Below are positions 1 through 6,199 of a stretch of DNA of 9,033 nt, piece after piece (position 1 is the first letter of the stretch; each line of letters opens with the position of its first letter). The DNA is from Hyphomicrobiales bacterium. GTDB taxonomy: Bacteria; Pseudomonadota; Alphaproteobacteria; Rhizobiales; UBA4765. Below the pieces are notes generated by a model that was given only the letters and a program-made list of their open reading frames with translations, made no database searches and was not told the DNA's origin. Made by a program: the position numbers and the translations under genes. The stretch spans positions 1-9,033 of the forward strand of contig JAIYEB010000340.1 in the NCBI GenBank assembly GCA_027487195.1. The letters run 5' to 3'.

Positions 1-263
1 ACGGGATCAGCCGACATATCGCAGTTGGTGAAGTCGGGAAGCGTGTTGTCGACGGTCAGCTTGTCGATATAAGGCGGATGTACGGCTTCGATCCGCATAT
101 GGCGGATTCCAGCCCTGAGGAACTGGATGTAGACGTTGTCATCTTCAGCGCACAGGATCGGGACGGATCGGTTGACCATGTCAACTGTGACATCTTGAGC
201 TCGCACTGTTGATGCGCCAATCGCCAGAAGCCCCAGCATAAACGCAAGGGAGCGGATATTCAT
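1..263 (-). CDS. Secreted protein of unknown function (5' part; runs off the left edge)
   Basis: The reading frame from the ATG at 263 stays open to the window edge: 87 complete codons with no stop. A good ribosome binding site, GAGGTGA, lies just upstream (reverse complement of about 267-273). Residues 1-22 look like a Sec signal peptide: a short n-region with Arg4, a hydrophobic core at about 5-17, and a VRA site giving predicted cleavage after Ala22. The mature part begins QDVTVDMVNRS and contains Cys38 and Cys81, which could form a periplasmic disulfide. The region around 40-70 is rich in Asp, Val and aromatic residues, suggesting a small beta-rich domain. I do not recognise the family. 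It is divergent from rnd, with the two start codons touching. The signal peptide, ribosome binding site and clean frame make a real gene likely; its function is unknown. Confidence 0.72.
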   Translation of the reverse strand, partial: MNIRSLAFMLGLLAIGASTVRAQDVTVDMVNRSVPILCAEDDNVYIQFLRAGIRHMRIEAVHPPYIDKLTVDNTLPDFTNCDMSADP

Positions 264-1676
264 TTGTCACCTCAGCGCACGTTTCGCGATCTCGTATCTG
301 GTATCAGCAAGCCGGAAGAAGAGACATCTCTACCTCTGAACGAGGCCCGACCGAGCCCCCGTCGACGCCAGCGACCCACTGTCAACGCCGCCAAGACCGA
401 GCCACCTCTCGCAGCGGCAACGGCAAGCAGCGCACCAGAGGCGGAAGTCACTGCCGTTGCGACGCCCGTTCCAGTGCCAGTGGATAACGGCAACAAGACG
501 GCACCTCACCGCGCACACGCATTGCTGTCGACGACGGCGGAACTTGCGGAAGTTTGCGCTCGTCTTGCTACCGAGCGTTTCGTGGCGGTTGATACCGAGT
601 TCCTGCGCGAGACGACATACTGGCCCAAGCTGTGCGTGATCCAGCTCGCGGGAACAGTCGATGTGGTGCTGGTCGATGCCCTGGCTCCCGGCATTGACCT
701 TGCACCCTTCTTCGAACTCATGGCGAATGAGGCGGTGGTCAAGGTGTTCCACGCGGCACGCCAGGACGTTGAAATCTGCGTTCACCGCGGTGGATTCGTA
801 CCAAAGCCCCTGTTTGATACGCAGATTGCTGCAACGGTTCTCGGGTTCGGCGATCAGGTCAGCTATGACCAGCTCATCCAACGCCTTGTCGGCGTGGAAA
901 TCGACAAGTCCCTGCGTTTCACGGACTGGTCGCGCCGACCGCTGACCCAGGCGCAGCTCGATTATGCCGCCGCCGACGTGATTCATCTTCGCCCGGCCTA
1001 TGAGCGTCTCGTCCAGCGCCTTGAAAAGCGCGGGCGTTCCCAATGGGTCGCGGACGAAATGGCGCTTCTTGGGGAAACGAAAACCTACGTCACAGACCCT
1101 GATGATGCGTGGATGCGGTTACGCGGTCGCATGCGAAAGCCCCAGCAGATCGCCGTCTTGATGGAAGTTGCGGCCTGGCGTGAACGCGAAGCGCGCTCCC
1201 GCGATGTGCCACGATCCCGCGTGCTGAAAGATGAAGCGGTGCAGGACGTGGCAGACAAGATGCCCACAAGCGTTGAAGCGCTGGGCATGCTGCGCACGAT
1301 TCCATCGGGTTTCGAGCGATCGCGCACCGGCACTGATATTCTCGCAGCGGTTCAACGCGGCCTTGAGCGCGACATGTCGACCATCCCGCGCTTTGATGAT
1401 GATCGCACCGGCCCCGGCGCTCCGGGCGCGCTCACCGACATGCTCAAGGTTCTCGCAAAGAAGGTCTGCGAAGAAGCCGGTGTTGCGCCCAAAGTTCTTG
1501 CGACGGTTGATGAGATCGAAGCTGTGGCCAGCGACGACAATGCCGATGTTCAGGCCCTCAAGGGCTGGCGGCGTGAACTGTTTGGCGAAAAGGCTTTGCG
1601 ACTGAAGCGCGGAGAACTTTCGATGGCCGTCGAGAACGGGCGAATCGTGATCGAGGAGCGCGTCAGAAAGGGGTGA
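264..1676 (+). CDS. rnd: Ribonuclease D (3'-5' exoribonuclease, DEDDy family)
   Basis: RNase D is a cytoplasmic 3'-5' exonuclease that trims tRNA precursors and other small RNAs. The exonuclease domain spans about residues 87-255 and shows all three Exo motifs: VDTE (Asp110, Glu112), FHAARQD (Asp168) and YAAAD (Tyr234, Asp238), so the DEDDy site is intact. An HRDC domain follows at about 280-368, then a C-terminal helical region. At 470 residues it is longer than the usual roughly 370-390, because about 85 Ala/Pro/Arg-rich, probably disordered residues precede the conserved start. The given start is TTG at 264, with GGGAG at 248-252 as a possible ribosome binding site. In-frame alternatives are GTG at 474 or 480 and TTG at 522, none with an obvious ribosome binding site. 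The function is secure; the start is not. A terminator overlaps the stop codon. Confidence 0.93.
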   Translation: MSPQRTFRDLVSGISKPEEETSLPLNEARPSPRRRQRPTVNAAKTEPPLAAATASSAPEAEVTAVATPVPVPVDNGNKTAPHRAHALLSTTAELAEVCARLATERFVAVDTEFLRETTYWPKLCVIQLAGTVDVVLVDALAPGIDLAPFFELMANEAVVKVFHAARQDVEICVHRGGFVPKPLFDTQIAATVLGFGDQVSYDQLIQRLVGVEIDKSLRFTDWSRRPLTQAQLDYAAADVIHLRPAYERLVQRLEKRGRSQWVADEMALLGETKTYVTDPDDAWMRLRGRMRKPQQIAVLMEVAAWREREARSRDVPRSRVLKDEAVQDVADKMPTSVEALGMLRTIPSGFERSRTGTDILAAVQRGLERDMSTIPRFDDDRTGPGAPGALTDMLKVLAKKVCEEAGVAPKVLATVDEIEAVASDDNADVQALKGWRRELFGEKALRLKRGELSMAVENGRIVIEERVRKG

Positions 1677-1697
1677 GGCCGACGCCCTGCCCCTTTT
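1667..1697 (+). terminator. Intrinsic terminator of rnd
   Basis: AAAGGGG (1667-1673) pairs with CCCCTTT (1690-1696). Two G-U wobbles continue the stem, then one mismatch, then GGC (1677-1679) with GCC (1684-1686) around the four-base loop CGAC. The 3' arm ends in TTTT (1694-1697). The hairpin starts inside the last codons of rnd and spans its TGA stop, so it should form behind the terminating ribosome. Confidence 0.7.
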
Positions 1698-1724
1698 GCA
1701 TGTTGATATGGCCGCCGGATATCG

Positions 1725-1910
1725 TCAGCCAATCGCTGAAACAACGATAAAGCTCATCTTGTTGCCGTCGGGATCGCGCACGTAGGCACCATAGAAGTCC
1801 GGCCCATACAATGGACGCGGACCTGGATCGCCTTCGTTTGTACCGCCATTGGCCAGCGCTGCGGCATGGAGAACAGGCGACGCCACATGAAGGCGCTGGA
1901 TCAGCCGCCT
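1725..1910 (-). pseudogene. Remnant of a glyoxalase/VOC-family gene (C-terminal half only)
   Basis: This frame has no ATG and is open for only 61 codons, between a TGA at 1911-1913 and a TGA at 1725-1727. The translation nevertheless contains a clear vicinal-oxygen-chelate (glyoxalase/bleomycin-resistance fold) C-terminal motif: HAAALANGG, then GDPGPRPLYG, then FYGAYVRDPDGNK, ending FIVVSAIG. Intact relatives are about 120-135 residues, so roughly the first half, with the first beta-alpha-beta-beta-beta module and some metal ligands, is missing. Upstream on the same strand lies the DUF3126 stop at 1939, leaving no room for the lost part. No ribosome binding site or credible start is visible. 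I read it as a decayed gene and not a working enzyme. The alternative, a very short GTG-started peptide, seems unlikely. Confidence 0.66.
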
Positions 1911-1938
1911 TCAAGCTCCGTTTCGGTCAAATCAAGGT

Positions 1939-2163
1939 CTAGACCGCGTCCATCTCGTCGAGATCGATTTCAAGAATGGCCATCTGGAAATTATACGAGG
2001 TGTCGCCGTCTTCCTTGTCCTCGAAGATCAGGCCGATGAATTCATCACCAATGTATACCTCACCGGAATCTGACTTTTTCATGCGTGGCTTCACGGCAAT
2101 GCGTGGGTTGCCAAACACCTTGCGCATGTAGGTCTCGATCTTTTTCAGCTCGTCTTTTGTCAT
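1939..2163 (-). CDS. DUF3126 family protein (small, conserved in alphaproteobacteria)
   Basis: This is a 74-residue protein of unknown function that I recognise as DUF3126-like, from its opening MTKDELKKIETYMRKVFGNP and its central GEVYIGDEFIGLIFEDKEDG. It has a basic N-terminal helix, a beta-rich middle and an acidic end (ILEIDLDEMDAV). There is no signal peptide or membrane segment, so it should be cytoplasmic. The frame is open further upstream, to an ATG at 2409, but that extension overlaps holB and reads as non-coding. The ATG at 2163 fits the family length and has AGGGA about ten bases upstream. It lies 73 bases downstream of the holB stop on the same strand and may be the last gene of that transcript, or have its own promoter in the gap, where I see no convincing one. 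Confidence 0.85.
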   Translation of the reverse strand: MTKDELKKIETYMRKVFGNPRIAVKPRMKKSDSGEVYIGDEFIGLIFEDKEDGDTSYNFQMAILEIDLDEMDAV

Positions 2164-2236
2164 CACAAAGGTCCCTGTTCGGCGCGGTGAAGCGCTTGTG
2201 CCGCAAATTGCCGATACCGACAACCGCCTATCTGGC

Positions 2237-3283
2237 TTAAGTGGAGTTGGCGTTTGGTAGCCCTGCCCGAGCCCAACGTCTGAGTGCCGAGAGCACGAAG
2301 CTCTTCTTGTCCAGATTGAACACGTCAGTGACCTGCGCATCGTGCGCCAATTCGACATCGAATTCGGCAAGGCGCGACAGTGCGGATAACGGCACCCCTG
2401 CCCTGACACCAGATGTCACGGCTTGCGCAATACGCTCGCGCAGCACCTTGATGAACGCATCAAAGTCGGCGTCTGCACCTTTGCGTGCCATCTGTTCTGC
2501 AAACTGATGCGCCGACTTCACGTCAAGCACCTGCGACAGCGCCTGCTCGATCTTTCGAACGGCAACAAGACGGTCTTCATCGATCAGTTCAAGGGCCGCG
2601 CGTACGCTGCCATTGGCCCGAAGCGCTGCATCCGCCCGGTCTGCTGGAGCGCTTTGTGGAAGCAATTCGGCCAGAACGTCCTGCAAATCGTCCCGACCAA
2701 GGGGTTTTAGCGTCAGGCGCCTGCAGCGTGAGCGAATGGTTGCAAGCACACGCGCATGCTGGTGCGTTACAAGAAAGAACACTGTCTGGCGTGGCGGCTC
2801 CTCCAGGAGCTTCAGCAACGCGTTTGATGCAGCGGTCGTCATGTCATCGACGCTGTCGACAACGCAGACGCGCCAGCCGCCAAGCGCCGCCGTTTCCCCA
2901 AAGACGTGCGACAGGCGGCGAACATCATCCACCGAGATCGTTTCGCGGACCTTGTCCGTATCGGGATTGATGGCCCGACGGACCAGCATGAAGTCTGGAT
3001 GCGCCAGCCCTTCAACCAGGCGAAACACGGGGTCTGACAGATCAAGATCAAGCGTGCGGCCCGGCGGCTTGGGCCGGGACGACAGCACATAGCGCGCAGC
3101 ACGAAAGGCGAGCGTTGCCTTGCCAATCCCGCGCGGGCCATCAATCAGCCAGGCGTGGTGCAACCGGCCAAGATCAAACCCTTCGCTGATATGGGCTTCC
3201 GCTGGCCCGTGGCCGACAAGGCGACGGCGCTCGCGCGGTAAAGGCAAATCGCCGATACGATCAATATCAGCAGTGTCGCTCAC
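2237..3283 (-). CDS. holB: DNA polymerase III subunit delta'
   Basis: Delta' is the stator subunit of the clamp-loader complex that places the beta sliding clamp on primed DNA. The 348-residue protein has the AAA+ layout: an N-terminal HAWLIDGP, a Walker A-like GPRGIGKATLA (49-59), a degenerate Walker B region VVDSVDDM (141-148), the conserved NALLKLLEEPP (154-164) and the sensor-1 SRC motif (185-187). The C-terminal half is the helical lid and oligomerisation region. The four-Cys zinc module seen in some family members is absent. The start is GTG at 3283, inside the end of tmk (GTGA overlap, four bases). Upstream there is no clear ribosome binding site, so translation is probably coupled to tmk. 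The stop is TAA at 2237. Confidence 0.94.
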   Translation of the reverse strand: MSDTADIDRIGDLPLPRERRRLVGHGPAEAHISEGFDLGRLHHAWLIDGPRGIGKATLAFRAARYVLSSRPKPPGRTLDLDLSDPVFRLVEGLAHPDFMLVRRAINPDTDKVRETISVDDVRRLSHVFGETAALGGWRVCVVDSVDDMTTAASNALLKLLEEPPRQTVFFLVTHQHARVLATIRSRCRRLTLKPLGRDDLQDVLAELLPQSAPADRADAALRANGSVRAALELIDEDRLVAVRKIEQALSQVLDVKSAHQFAEQMARKGADADFDAFIKVLRERIAQAVTSGVRAGVPLSALSRLAEFDVELAHDAQVTDVFNLDKKSFVLSALRRWARAGLPNANST

Positions 3284-3939
3284 GTCACAGTTAAACCAAG
3301 CCGTGAGGAAATCGCCTCAAGCGCCTTGGACAGCACAGCATCCGGCGGCAGTGTTGCATCAATCACGACAAACCGACCCGGAGCCCTCTCGGCCATTTCG
3401 AGATAGGCAACCCGCAGCTTTTCGTGGAAATCCGGCGCTTCGCGTTCAAACCGATCCGGCCCTTCCGATCGGCGCATGAGCCGCTGGCGGGCAATGCTGA
3501 CGGGGACATCAAGCACAAAGGTCAGGTCGGGAATTGTGTGATCAACCACAACCCGCTCGATTTTCGACACGAGTCCAGGCTCAACGCCGCCAAGAGCGCC
3601 TTGATAGGCGCGGGTTGAATCCGCGAACCTATCGCAGATTACGATGGCGCCGCGTGCCAACGCGGGTCGAATTTTCGTCTCGAGGTGGTCACTGCGCGCT
3701 GCCGCGAACAGGAGCGTCTCGGCGAACGGGCCAAGGGGTTCGGCAGCCCCCGAAAGCAGGACATGACGCACCATTTCGGCACCTGGAGATCCGCCAGGTT
3801 CACGCGTCAGCACAACTTCAAGGCCGGTCGCGGCAATCCGTGCGCCAAGCTGTTTGGCAAGGGTTGACTTGCCAGACCCCTCGCCGCCTTCAAGCGTAAT
3901 GAAGCGGCCCTGCGTGCGCGGAACAGACCCGTCGGGCAT
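3280..3939 (-). CDS. tmk: Thymidylate kinase (dTMP kinase)
   Basis: The enzyme phosphorylates dTMP to dTDP with ATP, the committed step from both de novo and salvage pathways to dTTP. The 219 residues are the normal length. Visible motifs are the P-loop GGEGSGKST (18-26), TREPGG (45-50), the DRF motif (103-105) with the following ADSTRAYQG substrate loop, and a lid segment around RRSEGPDRFE (156-165). The ATG at 3939 shares one base with the TAA of the upstream carboxypeptidase gene (TAATG), and its stop overlaps the holB start by four bases. Linkage of tmk to holB is common in bacteria, and the tight overlaps indicate one transcript with coupled translation. Nothing is missing from the active site. 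Confidence 0.96.
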   Translation of the reverse strand: MPDGSVPRTQGRFITLEGGEGSGKSTLAKQLGARIAATGLEVVLTREPGGSPGAEMVRHVLLSGAAEPLGPFAETLLFAAARSDHLETKIRPALARGAIVICDRFADSTRAYQGALGGVEPGLVSKIERVVVDHTIPDLTFVLDVPVSIARQRLMRRSEGPDRFEREAPDFHEKLRVAYLEMAERAPGRFVVIDATLPPDAVLSKALEAISSRLGLTVT

Positions 3940-5147
3940 TAGAAGAAGCCCCGCACAAACTCGAACGCGCCATCAAGCGCACGCTGCGGCAGGGTCCCGC
4001 GCTCAACGGCGGATGCGGCAAACAACGGCCGCTCAAGCGCAACGGTCTGGCCGGAGAGAATCTGTAGCTTGGCGAGCTCGCGCCCGGCTTCAATCGGCGC
4101 ACGATGCGGCCCGGTGTAGACAATCCGCGCCCTGAGATCGCGCGGGTTTGCGCCACGCGGCAGCAAGACGCGAACCTCGCGGTTTGCCACAAGGGCAACA
4201 CTGCTCTTCTCACCACCGAAAATGCGCGCCTCGCCAACCTCTGCCGTACCGGCAAACAGCAGACGGGATTCGAAGTTGCGAAAGGCCCAGTCCACAAGCT
4301 TGCGCGATTCCGCAGCCCGCTCACGGTCGGTCTTGAGGCCCGTCACAACGATAATGACGCGCCGCTCATCGCGCAGAACCGAGCCAACCAGGCTGTAGCC
4401 GGCCTCTGACGTAAACCCGGTCTTGATGCCGTCAGCGCCATTCACGTCGCGCAGAAGCGGGTTCCGGTTTTGCTGCGGGCGGCGGACATTCCATTGGAAC
4501 TCCCGCTCTGAGTACCACTTATAGAACTCCGGATAGGTCCGGATCACATGGGCTGAAAGAAGGGCGAGCTCGCGGGCGGTGACCCTAAGGCCTGGATCGG
4601 GCAAGCCCGTTGAGTTTGTAAAGGTGGAGCGCGTCAGGCCAAGCTCGCGGGCACGCGCAGTCAAACGCCTCGAAAACGCTTCCTCAGAGCCTGCGATGCC
4701 CTCGGCAAGCGCAATGCACGCGTCATTTGCCGAAATGATGATGGCGCCTCGCAACAAGTCCCGCACCGAAATGCGACTGTTCAGCTGCGCAAACATGGTC
4801 GAGCCGCCTGACGGGGCACCACCCCGCCGCCATGCATCGACGGAGATCGGGAACGTATCATCAAGCTTCAGCCGCCCCTCGCTGATCTCGCGAAAGACAA
4901 GCTCCTGCGTCATGATTTTCGACATGGAAGCCGGCGCTACAAGCTCGTCGGCGCGCTTTTCAAACAGCACCGTACCGGTATCATGATCAATGACGAACGC
5001 CGTTTCAGCGCTTGTATCAATGCTGCTGGTTGTCGACTGCGCGTTGGCCTGGGCCAAAACCCCTGTGGGCTGCGCTATCAGCCCAACAGCCAAAGCGCTG
5101 GCACCAGCACCGAGAACTGATCTGCGATCGAACATCAAAAGCCGCAT
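3939..5147 (-). CDS. D-alanyl-D-alanine carboxypeptidase (PBP5/DacA-type, peptidase S11)
   Basis: This is a periplasmic low-molecular-weight penicillin-binding protein that removes the terminal D-Ala from peptidoglycan pentapeptides and so limits cross-linking. The S11 catalytic motifs are intact: SMSK (Ser74 nucleophile, Lys77), SAN (139-141) and KTG (242-244). A PBP5-type C-terminal beta domain follows at about 300-385. The last residues, FEFVRGFF, could be the end of an amphipathic membrane-anchoring helix. The N-terminus has a twin-arginine-like signal, FDRRSVLGAG (Arg8, Arg9), then a hydrophobic stretch and a likely cleavage site near QANA (33-36), which suggests Tat and not Sec export. 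Met1 (5147) or Met5 (5135) could be the start; neither has a strong ribosome binding site. It is the first gene of the tmk-holB cluster. A weak promoter-like pair, TTGATC (5193-5198) and TAGCTT (5171-5176), 16 bases apart on the minus strand, lies upstream. Confidence 0.93.
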   Translation of the reverse strand: MRLLMFDRRSVLGAGASALAVGLIAQPTGVLAQANAQSTTSSIDTSAETAFVIDHDTGTVLFEKRADELVAPASMSKIMTQELVFREISEGRLKLDDTFPISVDAWRRGGAPSGGSTMFAQLNSRISVRDLLRGAIIISANDACIALAEGIAGSEEAFSRRLTARARELGLTRSTFTNSTGLPDPGLRVTARELALLSAHVIRTYPEFYKWYSEREFQWNVRRPQQNRNPLLRDVNGADGIKTGFTSEAGYSLVGSVLRDERRVIIVVTGLKTDRERAAESRKLVDWAFRNFESRLLFAGTAEVGEARIFGGEKSSVALVANREVRVLLPRGANPRDLRARIVYTGPHRAPIEAGRELAKLQILSGQTVALERPLFAASAVERGTLPQRALDGAFEFVRGFF

Positions 5148-5180
5148 CCCGTAACGTTAAGCACCCTCATAAGCTAACAT

Positions 5181-5192
5181 GCGCTGAAGCGC
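5181..5192. repeat. 12-bp inverted repeat gcgctgaagcgc
   Basis: GCGCT and AGCGC flank a two-base centre, giving a near-perfect palindrome in the carboxypeptidase/rpsF divergent region. It falls between the weak -35-like and -10-like boxes of the minus-strand gene, a position where a repressor could act. It could equally be chance in GC-rich DNA. Confidence 0.3.
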
Positions 5193-5202
5193 GATCAATC
5201 TT

Positions 5203-5231
5203 GCAGTGGAAATGCAGTGAACGCGGCAGTG
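5203..5231. repeat. Three phased direct repeats of GCAGTG
   Basis: GCAGTG occurs at 5203-5208, 5214-5219 and 5226-5231. Each copy is followed by a purine, and the start-to-start distances are 11 and 12 bases, close to one helical turn. The copies therefore lie on nearly the same face of the DNA, as in arrays of regulator binding sites. They lie between the divergent carboxypeptidase gene and rpsF and could act on either. The regulator is unknown. That the repeats exist is certain; that they are functional is inference. Confidence 0.45.
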
Positions 5232-5308
5232 AATATCAAACCCATTTGCATTGCGAACCAATTCGTGTATCTCCCCCTCACCGCACCGGTCGGAGGCCGA
5301 GCGGGCGG

Positions 5309-5434
5309 CCGTGCTTTGGCACGGTAGGTGTTTTCGAATGCCGTCGTCCGAGCTTCCGCTCATCCAGACACCGTTTCGAACCACTTCCGGTTCGGAGGGG
5401 GCTCCGCGCCGGGCGATAACGTAGAGGTGGAACC
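5309..5434 (+). promoter_or_regulatory. Structured leader of the rpsF operon, possible S6:S18 autoregulatory RNA
   Basis: The stretch before rpsF holds several hairpins. CCGTGC (5309-5314) pairs with GCACGG (5319-5324) around TTTG. CGAACC (5377-5382) pairs with GGTTCG (5389-5394) around ACTTCC. A short GAGC/GCTC hairpin (5350-5361) lies inside a possible longer stem, GGTGT (5327-5331) with ACACC (5368-5372). In many bacteria the S6:S18 protein complex represses its own operon by binding a leader RNA with a CCG bulge flanked by a stem and a hairpin. CCG occurs here at 5341-5343, 5356-5358 and 5371-5373, but I cannot assign the bulge by eye. The rpsF ribosome binding site GAGG is at 5424-5427. 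The structure is visible; the regulatory role is inferred. Confidence 0.4.
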
Positions 5435-5857
5435 ATGGCTCTGTATGAGCACGTGTTCCTCGTGCGCCAGGATGCGACCCCTCAGCAGGTCGATGCGCTC
5501 GTGGAACAATTCAAAGGCGTCGTCGAAACCGGCGGCGGCAAGTTCGCGAAGATCGAGAATTGGGGTCTGCGTTCGCTGGCCTATCGCATTCGCAAGAACC
5601 GCAAGGCCCATTACGCGCTGATCAACATCGATGCCCCCCATGCGGCAGTTGCCGAAATGGAGCGTCAGATGTCGCTGTCGGAAGACGTGATCCGCTTCAT
5701 GACCGTGCGCGTCGAAAAGCATGAAGAAGGCCCGTCGGCTGTTCTCGTGCGCCGCGAGCGTGATGAGCGCCGCGCGGAACGTGGTGATCGCCCGGAGCGT
5801 GGCCCGCGCCGTCGTGATGAATTCGGTGATGACGCCGCTGATGAGGAGAGCAACTGA
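5435..5857 (+). CDS. rpsF: 30S ribosomal protein S6
   Basis: S6 binds the central domain of 16S rRNA as a heterodimer with S18. The conserved ferredoxin-like domain covers residues 1-95 (MALYEHVFLVRQD at the start; IENWGLRSLAYRI at 40-52; AHYALINID at 58-66). A highly charged tail follows (97-140), rich in Arg, Glu and Asp and ending DDAADEESN; such tails are usual in alphaproteobacterial S6, and the total of 140 residues is normal for the group. The ATG at 5435 has GAGG at 5424-5427 as its ribosome binding site. The stop overlaps the rpsR start (TGATG), so S6 and S18 should be made in step, as expected for obligate partners. It is the first gene of a ribosomal protein operon. Confidence 0.97.
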   Translation: MALYEHVFLVRQDATPQQVDALVEQFKGVVETGGGKFAKIENWGLRSLAYRIRKNRKAHYALINIDAPHAAVAEMERQMSLSEDVIRFMTVRVEKHEEGPSAVLVRRERDERRAERGDRPERGPRRRDEFGDDAADEESN

Positions 5858-6093
5858 TGGCCGCTGGTGCACGTCGTCCCTTCTATCGCCGCCGCAAGTC
5901 CTGCCCGTTCTCGGGAACAGGCGCTCCTGTCATTGACTACAAGGACACGAAGCTCCTGCAGCGCTACATTTCCGAGCGCGGCAAGATCGTTCCGTCCCGC
6001 ATCACGGCCGTTTCGGCAAAGAAGCAGCGCGACCTCGCCCAGGCGATCAAGCGTGCCCGCTTCCTTGGCTTCCTGCCCTACGTGATCCGCTAA
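5857..6093 (+). CDS. rpsR: 30S ribosomal protein S18
   Basis: S18 is the partner of S6 on the platform of the small subunit. The 78-residue protein has the expected basic N-terminus (RRPFYRRRKSCPFSG) and the core IDYKDTKLLQRYISERGKI and PSRITAVSAKKQRDLAQAIK, ending in ARFLGFLPYVIR. There is one cysteine (residue 16), so the zinc ribbon of some S18 variants is absent. The start ATG at 5857 shares its A with the last base of the rpsF stop. It has its own strong ribosome binding site, GAGGAG at 5843-5848, inside the end of rpsF. A large hairpin starts eight bases after the stop codon. Confidence 0.97.
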   Translation: MAAGARRPFYRRRKSCPFSGTGAPVIDYKDTKLLQRYISERGKIVPSRITAVSAKKQRDLAQAIKRARFLGFLPYVIR

Positions 6094-6100
6094 ACAGTTC

Positions 6101-6126
6101 CGGGGTGGTGGTAACCCGCCACCCCG
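6101..6126 (+). terminator. GC-rich hairpin after rpsR without a U-tract (attenuator or mRNA stabiliser)
   Basis: CGGGGTGG (6101-6108) pairs perfectly with CCACCCCG (6119-6126). Three more pairs, one of them a wobble, reduce the loop to TAAC (6112-6115), an 11-pair stem in all. The bases after it are AAAACTTC and not a T run, so it does not look like a full intrinsic terminator. It may protect the 3' end of a processed rpsF-rpsR message or partly reduce transcription into the next gene. Confidence 0.45.
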
Positions 6127-6199
6127 AAAACTTCTCGCCGAATACCGGGTTGGGCTCATGTGAGCCCTAACCGTTCCACTCCAGGACGGGACAGCAGAG

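Noticed and set aside
330..1043. 237-codon minus-strand frame opposite rnd
   Set aside because: It lies opposite the conserved exonuclease domain and has no coherent domain or ribosome binding site.
1663..1914. 83-codon minus-strand frame over the rnd terminator and VOC remnant
   Set aside because: Its protein is Arg/Cys/Ser-rich shadow sequence; the true homology is in a different frame of the same DNA.
1939..2409. Longer 156-residue version of the DUF3126 gene
   Set aside because: The extra 82 residues overlap holB, read like an antisense shadow and are outside the family length; the ATG at 2163 fits better.
5157..5171. TTAA at 5157-5160 as half of a CtrA site (TTAA-N7-TTAA)
   Set aside because: The second half-site reads CATA and not TTAA, so the consensus is not met.
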